A stretch of DNA of 64,000 bases, taken from assembly GCA_030765065.1 (NCBI GenBank), contig CM060990.1, positions 674,218,118 to 674,282,117 on the forward strand, written 5' to 3'. The notes beneath the pieces are model-generated. The model was not told where the DNA came from, ran no database searches, and saw only the letters and a list, made by a program, of their open reading frames with translations. Source of the DNA: Deroplatys truncata. Its lineage: Eukaryota > Arthropoda > Insecta > Mantodea > Mantidae. Made by a program: the position numbers and the translations under genes. Of this stretch, positions 54,095 through 64,000 are shown one piece after another (the stretch's first letter is position 1; every line of letters starts with the position of its first letter).

Positions 54095-54920
54095 TAAATT
54101 TTATTTATGGACGCTCTATAACGGCTGTCGTCCTTAGCGTCCTATTCTGTATTGGGCGTGAAAGACCGGTAATTATGCTTAGAGGCCTCTTTATCAGGCT
54201 TGAGGTTCTTTTACGTGGCGTAAATCCACGATACGGGACCACCGGCTTTACTTCCCTTCCGAAGAAAGCCATGCTAAGGAGTTTTACGCCCGAAAAGCCC
54301 AACGCCCTCCGCCGGGTTTGAGCCCGCGATCTTGGAAACTAGAGGCTAGCACGGTACCACTAGTCCACGGAGGACGACAGGGGTGGTTACGTCTGTGGGA
54401 TCGATTGTCCCGGTTCGATCCCAGGTGTCCGACCAGTCTGGCCTATGGGTTTTACGCGGTTTCCCCAGGTCGCCAGGCGAATGCTGGAGTTGTTCATCTT
54501 CTACCACAAGTCTTCTTCCTCTCATTTCCTGTACCCATCATCTTCCTTGTCATCTGTTTCAGGGTTATAGGACAGGCGACGGTGTTCGGCCGGTGCGGCT
54601 GGACGGTGGCTTGGGCTCTGGAAAGGTTTCTTCCCTGGCGTCGCTGCAGTACCGCTCAGTTATGTGGGATTCACTCTATGTGGACACGTTAGGGACCCCG
54701 TCCATGCTTGCGCCCGTCGGCATCCGTATCTGTTCGAGCTTCGGGTGTCTCCCGTTATTCTTCCCCCCTCCCAGGGATCACGTTGGACGCACCAGGGCCG
54801 ATTGGCCTACGTGCGGTGCTTTGCCCCGTTTCCGGGGTCTCTCCATGATATGAGTCTTTCTGCCTTTTCTAACTTTGCCAAGTATAAGAGGCTAGTATTA
54901 CTCAAGTGTTACAACAATTA
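54095..54920. repeat. SINE A/B pair, unit copy 2
   Basis: Same structure as in copy 1. The B box of family B is damaged here (CCCGGTTCGATCCCAGG), with one base lost. Confidence 0.75.
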
Positions 54921-56250
54921 TTTGTAGATATTGCATTAATGTAGACGTGTATATTAAGATTCCGTAACCGTTTACTATAAGTTTGCATTGTGATTTTTCC
55001 TACCATTAAAATAAATGAAAATTTTCACAATTATTGTTGTTGTATTCGAGAAATAAGGTTTCTACCTATCCTAACATTATCTGAAATAAATGACCGTAGT
55101 TTATTAAATAAAATCATTACAACAATATTATTTTCAATACTCTTATTTCTTTCTAGTAAATTGTTCCTAAATTCTTTATTGTTTTGTACTGTATTATTTC
55201 TGATATTGTGTGTCTACCATGCGAGATAAGGCGTAAGTATTTATCTTCGTTGCTCTCCAATGTATGTTTATTTGAAGCTTTTATTACATAAAACAAAATT
55301 AAGTTTGCATGCATTTTTTATATTGAGAAAAACAGCTCAATCATCAAAACCTTGTTAAATATTCAAATATTCTCAGATACCTTATGATTATGACTTAGCA
55401 ATCAAACTAGTTTCCCCTACAAGCTTAATTCCCATCTTGTTTAGGAAATCTACATATGCATTTAGATTTAATTTCTCCCAAGACCGCTCTGAATATTGAA
55501 TTAGCTTTTCCTTAGCTTCCAACTTGCGGAATCGTCAAATATCAGGTATGGACTTGTATTTTTTCATCAAAGGCAGTAAGGAATGTGTAATTGGTGCTGT
55601 GGAATCCCAAAACCACAATCCAAATTGCGCTCAAGCTAAATGCATTCCATAGGCACGTATTTTGGGGCTTGTTCTTTGAAAAAACTTTTATGTAATAGTT
55701 CTAATGTCTGTTGTTTAAAATTGCTTAGGCACATTAATTTTGGAAGGTGATTATGGATAAAAGCAATTGGGGGAGGGTGTCTTCTCTTTGTGATAAGGAA
55801 AATACTTGACCAGCTTTAGTTAATAAAGGAAATTGACAGAAAGGGTTGTTTAGGCAGTCTTAGACTTAGTTGTAGCCTTATCAAGGTGCAGAGACACTTT
55901 AAAAATGAGAGTAATAAACAGTGATAATAACATTTTAAAAAAGAATCATACCAATTCTCCTACCAATGTACATATATGATAATCTTTCCATAAGTAAAGG
56001 AGTACAAAGCTTGAGAAATGGATCACAATCCAAAATAAACTCCATCTCTACAAGGAATCACAATGTTTAAGCTCACTAGTTCATCCATATCGTGTTCAGA
56101 TTTATAATTTTCTTCGCTGACATTTTTCCAATGTAGAAGTGCTACACTGTTTATGAAATGTGCATGTGTTATATATTGTGAATTCCCATTTCATGTGTGT
56201 TTGCGTAAATTAATCAGCCTATAGTGAGAAATTTATTCCGTGTTTATTAC

Positions 56251-56718
56251 TTAGAATATTTCAAATTGCAAGCATAATTTTGTGAACCACCAAAGTTCAG
56301 AGTCACTATCCAAAGCTATTGTTAAATCCCTGGTCCCTGCATTGCGTTCTACAGCTTCTTTCATGCTTTTCCTACACACATTTTCTACTGCTGGACCAAG
56401 TACTTTTACGTACATGGAGAACTTTGCTAGGGGTTTAGGGAGATTCATGATACTTATTGCAGTCTGTCCTTTGCCTATCGCTCTCGGTCCATACACTAAA
56501 CATAGATTAATGTCATGCAGCATTACTGCCTTCTTTTCACATGAAATTCTTTCGCTTCTGAATTCATGAATTTATGATTATTTTCCCAGTTTGTGCAAAT
56601 AAGTCTCAATTCACTTGCCAAACCAGTATATTTTTTTCTCAGACATGGTAACTGGTACCTGACATTTTTTACAACAGAAAAACTCACCTAGTCCTGCTTA
56701 TAATGAAGAGATACTAAT
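56251..56718 (-). pseudogene. Transposase N-terminal fragment, unit copy 3
   Basis: Protein identical to that in copy 2 over the open part (56523-56251). Confidence 0.7.
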
Positions 56719-57052
56719 TAATTCATAACGAAAAATCAACACTTTCGTTTTCTATCATTTCTTCATAAAGTTCTAGTGCAGGTTTTATCTTTTTGTGAGA
56801 CTAACTATGTACATCTATACCTATTATTTGTATTGAGGTTAGGAGTATCACATCCATTTGTTTCTGTTATTTCTTGCTGCTTACCAACATTTTATTGAAT
56901 ATTCTAGTATTCTAGGCATTTTAAGTATGAATATAAAAACACAAGGATAAGTAAAACTCTTACTTTTCACCAAAAATATAAAAAAAAGCAACACAAAACG
57001 ACAATGTGCTATCTCACAATAAAATGTAATCAACTTGCAGACATACTGAAAT

Positions 57053-57427
57053 ATGGTGGCCAACGTAGAAATTCCCCAAAGAGGAATAAACACCCCTAAA
57101 GACATCGAAAATTTCATTTCGATATCTCTCATAGGAAAAAAGATAGAATGTTACAATTTTAATGCACTTTGCTGTCAATTTGATATCTTTTTGACAGATG
57201 CAACACGTTTAAAAATTGAAAATTACCTATATACTCTATCATATGGTAAATATAACGTGTTAAATATCATATTAATCGTTGAAGTCTGGAGAATAAGAAG
57301 AAATGAAAACCTAAATTCTGAAAATTTGACCATTCATGATCATTCTGAAACCCCTGAAAAATGTGATTTATACTTCACTACCACACAAGATATATTAATA
57401 AAATTACAAGGTAATGCAGAGTATTGA
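57053..57427 (+). CDS. 124-codon ORF of unknown function, unit copy 3
   Basis: Protein identical to the ORF in copy 2. Confidence 0.3.
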   Translation: MVANVEIPQRGINTPKDIENFISISLIGKKIECYNFNALCCQFDIFLTDATRLKIENYLYTLSYGKYNVLNIILIVEVWRIRRNENLNSENLTIHDHSETPEKCDLYFTTTQDILIKLQGNAEY

Positions 57428-58052
57428 ATTATCTCGTTTCCATTTAATATTAATGAAAAAGACAAAAAATATGTCTTCATTTCTCACTAGCACACAACTT
57501 TTTCTGCAATATTATTGTTTACAGGAAACTAATCCTTTGAAAACATTTTGGTCGCTTACTTTGAGGCAGATAGTGTATGGAAAACTCACTAGGTCTGCTA
57601 CAAGCACTGAAGCTGCTGCCGCTATTAAATTATTGAAAGTAACATTATTTTAGCTCTGTCTACTGTAATTTATAATGCAATTATCAGACATATTTTTGTG
57701 TATTCTGCATAATTGAATTTTGCATAAAGTAAACATTTCACTCAACACTTTAACTACCACATTGCTTCATGCACGATATCATCAGTTCTAGTCAGCTAGC
57801 ATGAGACAATATGCTAAGTGAAGTGTTGATATAATACAATCAGTTAACATTGCTTCAATCTGTAAAAGTTCCAATTTGTTTTCTCATTTGCGCACCTGAA
57901 ACAGTATATCTACTGCTATGTATACATTTACAATCTTGTTTACTGTCCTGTTTCATGTTCTTGAGAGCTGAGTACTAACTACAGTGCATGAAGCTTGTGA
58001 AGGCAGCCTGCCTATTACCCTTGCCATATATAAAACGGGTGGTTATTTTTTT

Positions 58053-58878
58053 TAAATTTTATTTATGGACGCTCTATAACGGCTGTCGTCCTTAGCGTCC
58101 TATTCTGTATTGGGCGTGAAAGACCGGTAATTATGCTTAGAGGCCTCTTTATCAGGCTTGAGGTTCTTTTACGTGGCGTAAATCCACGATACGGGACCAC
58201 CGGCTTTACTTCCCTTCCGAAGAAAGCCATGCTAAGGAGTTTTACGCCCGAAAAGCCCAACGCCCTCCGCCGGGTTTGAGCCCGCGATCTTGGAAACTAG
58301 AGGCTAGCACGGTACCACTAGTCCACGGAGGACGACAGGGGTGGTTACGTCTGTGGGATCGATTGTCCCGGTTCGATCCCAGGTGTCCGACCAGTCTGGC
58401 CTATGGGTTTTACCCGGTTTCCCCAGGTCGCCAGGCGAATGCTGGAGTTGTTCATCTTCTACCACAAGTCTTCTTCCTCTCATTTCCTGTACCCATCATC
58501 TTCCTTGTCATCTGTTTCAGGGTTATAGGACAGGCGACGGTGTTCGGCCGGTGCGGCTGGACGGTGGCTTGGGCTCTGGAAAGGTTTCTTCCCTGGCGTC
58601 GCTGCAGTACCGCTCAGTTATGTGGGATTCACTCTATGTGGACACGTTAGGGACCCCGTCCATGCTTGCGCCCGTCGGCATCCGTATCTGTTCGAGCTTC
58701 GGGTGTCTCCCGTTATTCTTCCCCCCTCCCAGGGATCACGTTGGAAGCACCAGGGCCGATTGGCCTACGTGCGGTGCTTTGCCCCGTTTCCGGGGTCTCT
58801 CCATGATATGAGTCTTTCTGCCTTTTCTAACTTTGCCAAGTATAAGAGGCTAGTATTACTCAAGTGTTACAACAATTA
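58053..58878. repeat. SINE A/B pair, unit copy 3
   Basis: As copy 2, with the same damaged B box and a private CCCGG for CGCGG change near 58412. Confidence 0.75.
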
Positions 58879-60217
58879 TTTGTAGATATTGCATTAATGT
58901 AGACGTGTATATTAAGATTCCGTAACCGTTTACTATAAGTTTGCATTGTGATTTTTCCTACCATTAAAATAAATGAACATTTTCACAATTATTGTTGTTG
59001 TATTCGAGAAATAAGGTTTCTACCTATCCTAACATTATCTGAAATAAATGACCGTAGTTTATTAAATAAAATCATTACAACAATATTATTTTCAATACTC
59101 TTATTTCTTTCTAGTAAATTGTTCCTAAATTCTTTATTGTTTTGTATTGTATTATATCTGATATTGTGTGTCTACCATGCGAGATAAGGCGTAAGTATTT
59201 ATCTTCGTTGCTCTCCAATGTATGTTTATTTGAAGCTTTTATTACATAAAACAAAATTAAGTTTGCATGCATTTTTTATATTGAGAAAAACAGCTCAATC
59301 ATCAAAACCTTGTTAAATATTCAAATATTCTCAGATACCTTATGATTATGACTTAGCAATCAAACTAGTTTCCCCTACAAGCTTAATTCCCATCTTGTTT
59401 AGGAAATCTACATATGCATTTAGATTTAATTTCTCCCAAGACCGCTCTGAATATTGAATTAGCTTTTCCTTTGCTTCCAACTTGCGGAATCGTCAAATAT
59501 CAGGTATGGACTTGTATTTTTTCATCAAAGGCAGTAAGGAATGTGTAATTGGTGCTGTGGAATCCCAAAACCACAATCCAAATTGCGCTCAAGCTAAATG
59601 CATTCCATAGGCACGTATTTTGGGGCTTGTTCTTTGAAAAAACTTTTATGTAATAGTTCTAATGTCTGTTGTTTAAAATTGCTTAGGCACATTAATTTTG
59701 GAAGGTGATTATGGATAAAAGCAATTGGGGGAGGGTGTCTTCTCTTTGTGATAAGGAAAATACTTGACCAGCTTTAGTTAATAAAGGAAATTGACAGAAA
59801 GGGTTGTTTAGGCAGTCTTAGACTTAGTTGTAGCCTTATCAAGGTGCAGAGACACTTTAAAAATGAGAGTAATAAACAGTGATAATAACATTTTAAAAAA
59901 GAATCATACCAATTCTCCTACCAATGTACATATATGATAATCTTTCCATAAGTAAAGGAGTACAAAGCTTGAGAAATGGATCACAATCCAAAATAAACTC
60001 CATCTCTACAAGGAATCACAATGTTTAAGCTCACTAGTTCATCCATATCGTGTTCAGATTTATAATTTTCTTCGCTGACATTTTTCCAATGTAGAAGTGC
60101 TACACTGTTTATGAAATGTGCATGTGTTATATATTGTGAATTCCCATTTCTTGTGTGTTTGCGTAAATTAATCAGCCTATAGTGAGAAACTTATTCCGTA
60201 TTTATTACTTAGAATAT

Positions 60218-60680
60218 TTAAAATTGCAAGCATAATTTTGTGAGCCACCAAAGTTCAGAGTCACTATCCAAAGCTATTGTTAAATCCCTGGTCCCTGCAT
60301 TGCGTTCTACAGCTTCTTTCATGCTTTTCCTACACACATTTTCTACTGCTGGACCAAGTACTTTTACGTACATGGAGAGCTTTGCTGGGGGTTTAGGGAG
60401 ATTCATGATACTTATTGTAGTCTGTCCTTTGCCTATCGCTCTCGGTCCATACACTAAACATAGTATAATGTCATGCAGCATTACTGCCTTCCCTTCACAT
60501 GAAATTCTTTCGCTTCTGAATTCATGAATTTATGATTATTTTCCCAGTTTGTGCAAATAAGTCTCAATTCACTTGCCAAACCAGTATATTTTTTTCTCAG
60601 ACATGGTAACTGGAACCTGACATTTTTACAACAGACAAACTCACCTAGTGCTGCTTATAATGAAGAGATACTAATTAATT
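60218..60680 (-). pseudogene. Transposase N-terminal fragment, unit copy 4
   Basis: As in copies 2 and 3 but with PPAKLSMYVK and an altered start (MLHDIILC); it shares the 6-codon deletion with them. Confidence 0.7.
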
Positions 60681-61009
60681 CATAACGAAAAATCAAACTT
60701 TCGTTTTCTATCATTTCTTCATAAAGTTCTAGTGCAGGTTTTATCTTTTTGTGAGACTAACCTTGTACATCTATACCTATTATTTGTATTGAGGTTAGGA
60801 GTATCACATCCATTTGTTTCTGTTATTTCTTGCTGCTTACCAACATTTTATTGAATATTCTAGTATTCTAGGCATTTTAAGTATGAATATCAAAACACAA
60901 GGATAAGTAAAACTCTCACTTTTCACCAAAAAATATAAAAAATAGCAACACAAAACGACAATGTGCTATATCACAATAAAATATAAACAACTGGCAGACA
61001 TACTGAAAC

Positions 61010-61384
61010 ATGGTGGCCAACGTAGAAATTCCCCAAAGAGGAATAAACACCCCTAAAGACATCGAAAATTTCATTTCGATATCTCTCATAGGAAAAAAGA
61101 TAGAATGTTACAATTTTAATGCACTTTGCTGTCAATTTGATATCTTTTTGACAGTTGCAACACGTTTAAAAGTTGAAAATTACCTATATACTCTATCATA
61201 TGGTAAATATAACGTGTTAAATATCATATTAATCGTTGAAGTCTGGAGAATAAGAAGAAATGAAAACCTAAATTCTGAAAATTTGACCATTCATGATCAT
61301 TCTGAAACCCCTGAAAAATGTGATTTATACTTCACTACCACACAAGATATATTAATAAAATTACAAGGTAATGCAGAGTATTGA
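61010..61384 (+). CDS. 124-codon ORF of unknown function, unit copy 4
   Basis: Differs from copies 2 and 3 at two residues (FLTVATRLKVEN for FLTDATRLKIEN); one of these is shared with copy 1 at the DNA level (GACAGTTGCAAC). Confidence 0.3.
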   Translation: MVANVEIPQRGINTPKDIENFISISLIGKKIECYNFNALCCQFDIFLTVATRLKVENYLYTLSYGKYNVLNIILIVEVWRIRRNENLNSENLTIHDHSETPEKCDLYFTTTQDILIKLQGNAEY

Positions 61385-62004
61385 ATTATCTCGTTTCCAT
61401 TTAATATTAATGAAAAAGACAAAAAATATGTCTTCATTTCTCACTAGCACACAACTTTTTCTGCAATATTATTGTTTACAGGAAACTAATCCTTTGAAAA
61501 CATTTTGGTCGCTTACTTTGAGGCAGATAGTGTATGGAAAACTCACTAGGTCTGCTACAAGCACTGAAGCTGCTGCCGCTATTAAATTATTGAAAGTAAC
61601 ATTATTTTAGCTCTGTCTACTGTAATTTATAATGCAATTATCAGACATATTTTTGTGTATTCTGCATAATTGAATTTTGCATAAAGTAAACATTTCACTC
61701 AACACTTTAACTACCACATTGCTTCATGCACGATATCATCAGTTCTAGTCAGCTAGCATGAGACAATATGCTAAGTGAAGTGTTGATATAATACAATCAG
61801 TTAACATTGCTTCAATCTGTAAAAGTTCCAATTTGTTTTCTCATTTGCGCACCTGAAACAGTATATCTACTGCTATGTATACATTTACAATCCTGTTTAC
61901 TGTCCTGTTTCATGTTCTTGAGAGCTGAGGACTAACTACAGTGCTTGAAGCTTGTGAAGGCCTATACCCTTGCACAAATATATAAAGTGGGTGGGTCCTT
62001 TTTT

Positions 62005-62835
62005 TATTTTTATTTATGGACGCTGTTTGACTGCTGTGGTCCTTAGCGTCCCATTTTATATTGGGCGTGAAAGACCGGTAATTTTGCTCAGAGACCTGTT
62101 TATCAGGATTGAGATTCTTTTATGTGCCGTAAATCTACGTCACGGGACCACCGGCTTTACTTCCATTCCGAAGGAAGCCATGCTAAGGATCTTTACGCCC
62201 GAAAAAATCCATCGCCCTCCGCCGGGTTTGAACCCGCGACCTTGGAAACTAGCGGCTAGCAGGTACCACTATTCCATGGAGGACGAAAGGGGTGGTTACG
62301 TCTGTGGGATCTATCGTCCCGGGTTCGATCCCCGGTGTCCACCCAGTCTGGCCCATGGGCTTTACGTGGTTTCCCCAGGTCGCCAGGAGAATGCTGGAGT
62401 AGTTCATCTGCTACCACAAGTCTTCTTCCTCTCATTTCCTGTACCCATCATCTTCCTTGTCATCTGTTTCAGGGTTATAGGACAGGCGACGGTGTTCGGC
62501 CGGTTTCGGCTGGACGGTGGCTTGGGCTCTGGAAAGGTTTCTTCCTTGGCGTCGCTGCAGTACCGCTCAGTTATGTCGGATCCGCTCTATCTGGACACGT
62601 TACGGACCCCGTCCATGCTTGCGCCCGTCGGTATCCGTATCTGTTCGAGCTTCGGGTGTCTCCCGTTATTCTTCCCCCCTCCCAGGGATCACGTTGGAAG
62701 CACCAGGACCGATTGGCCTACGTGCGGTGCTTTGCCCCGTTTCCGGGGCCTCTCCATGATATGAGTGTTTCTGCCTTTTCTAACTTTGCCAAATATAAGA
62801 GGCTAGTATTACTCAAGTGTTACAACAATTATTTG
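62005..62835. repeat. SINE A/B pair, unit copy 4
   Basis: Like copy 1 in keeping CCCGGGTTCGATCCCCGG intact. A 264-codon ORF (61970-62764) spans both SINEs and is judged fortuitous. Confidence 0.75.
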
Positions 62836-64000
62836 TAGATATTGCATTAATGTACACGCGTATATTAAAATTCCGTAACCGTTTACTATAAGTTTGCATT
62901 GTGATTTTTCCTACCATTAAAATAAATGAACATTGTCACAATTATTGTTGTTGTATTCGAGAAATAAGGTTCCTACCTATCTTAAAATTCTCTGAAATAA
63001 ATGACCGTAGTTTCTTAAATAAAATCATTATAACAATATTATTTTCAATACTCTTATTTCTTTCTAGTAAATTGTTCCTAAATTCTTTATTGTTTTGTAC
63101 TGTATTATTTCTGATATTGTGTGTCTACCATGCGAGATAAGGCGTAAGTATTTATCTTCGTTGCTCTCCAATGTATGTTTATTTGAAGCTTTTATGACAT
63201 AAAACAAAATATATTTGCATGCATTTTTAATATTGAGAAAAACAGCTCAATCATTAAAACCTTGTTAAATATTCACATATGCTCAGAGACCTTATGATTT
63301 TGACTTAGCAATAAAAAAAAAATTCCACTCCAAGCTTAATTCCCATCTTGTATAGGAAATCTTCTTATGCATTTAGATTTAATTTCTCCCAAGACCGCTC
63401 TGAATATTGAATTAGCTTTTCTTTAGCTTCCAACTTGCGGAATCGTCAAATATCAGGTATGGACTTGTATTTTTTCATCAGAGGCAGTGAGTAATGTGTA
63501 ATTGGTCCTGTGGAATCCCAAACGAACAACCTAGATTGCGCTGAAGCTAAATGCATTCCATAGGCACGTCTTTTGGGGCTTGTTGTTTAAAAAACTTTTA
63601 TGTAATAGTTCGAATATCTGTAGTTTAAAATTGCTTTAGCACAGTAATTTGGGACGGTTATTATGGATAAAAGCAATTGGGGGAGGGTGTCTTCTCTTTC
63701 TGTTAAGGAAAATACTTGACCAGCTTTAGTTAATAAAGGAAACTGTCAGAAAGGGTTGTTTAGGCAGTCTTAGACTTAGTTGTAGCTTTATCAAGGTGCA
63801 GATACACTTAAAATAATGAGAGTAGCAAACAGTGATAATAACATTTTAGAAAAGAATCATACCAATTCTCCAACCAATGTACATATATGATAATCTTTCC
63901 ATAAGTAAAGGAGTCCAAAGCTTGAGAAATAGATCACAATCCAAAATAAACACCATATCTACCAGGAATCACAATGTTTAGGCTCTCTAGTTCATGCATA

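Larger units (their letters stand above)
52182..56138 (+). repeat. Tandem unit, copy 2 (3957 bp)
   Basis: Nearly identical to copy 3, with about ten differences by eye over the whole unit (for example near 52934, 53022, 54085, 54464, 54787, 55018, 55509). Confidence 0.97.
56139..60096 (+). repeat. Tandem unit, copy 3 (3958 bp)
   Basis: Directly follows copy 2 in the same orientation without any linker. Ends TTTTTCCAATGTAGAA before the next GTGCTACACTG. Confidence 0.97.
60097..64000 (+). repeat. Tandem unit, copy 4 (cut by the window edge, about 50 bases missing)
   Basis: Mosaic. The start (TTCTTGTGTGTTT, GAGAAACTTATTCCGTATTT) and 60930-61015 share variants with copy 1; 61020-61960 matches copies 2 and 3; the SINE pair and the last kilobase again lean to copy 1 (for example ATTTTGCTCAGAG, TACACGCGTATATTA). 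The array may continue beyond the window. Confidence 0.95.

Overview
This is eukaryotic, AT-rich, intron-era nuclear DNA with no bacterial-style gene packing. The mix of mariner, pogo, PIF/Harbinger, hAT and 'Mutator-like domain' transposons with several tRNA-derived SINE families points to an arthropod, most likely an insect with a large, repeat-rich genome; the species cannot be told from the sequence. I see no convincing complete host gene in 64 kb. The only non-transposon coding candidates are one MADF-domain exon (2699-2881), a possible exon at 41268-41479 and a chain of small exons inside a transposon (28543-29064).

Layout. 1-5 kb: the 3' end of a mariner, a 1.13-kb pogo-like element with terminal repeats and a PHD-finger remnant, the MADF exon behind an 84-bp duplication, a broken mariner-like transposase, two palindromes and a LINE tail. 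5.5-12.6 kb: SINEs, a 1.17-kb PIF/Harbinger element (TTA duplication, Myb/SANT remnant) nested in a probable pogo-like element. 13-16 kb and 21-46 kb: at least eight pieces of one interspersed repeat, called here family R, whose 3' end is a 204-bp satellite monomer; at 33.3-37.3 kb this end is amplified into an array. 18.4-20.4 kb: an almost intact transposase with one stop codon. 24.0-29.4 kb: a 5.4-kb pogo-like element inserted into a family R copy. 33.6-35.9 kb: a TTAA-flanked element inserted into the satellite. 37.4-38.3 kb: a deleted mariner. 40.7-44.8 kb: SINE palindrome, fold-back mariner-like element, hAT MITE, decayed transposase. 46.3-48.2 kb: a broken hAT transposase.

48.2-64.0 kb: four head-to-tail copies of a unit of about 3.96 kb, the last cut by the window edge. 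Each unit carries a transposase fragment, two short ORFs, a head-to-head pair of SINE-like sequences and a decayed minus-strand ORF. Copies 2 and 3 differ at only about ten positions counted by eye; copy 4 is a mosaic of copy-1-like and copy-2/3-like stretches.

The elements do not form a pathway. Their value is the stratigraphy: duplicated target sites and interrupted repeats let the order of several insertions be read directly. Most ORFs are transposon debris; several predicted ORFs begin at TTG or GTG and were not taken as real starts.
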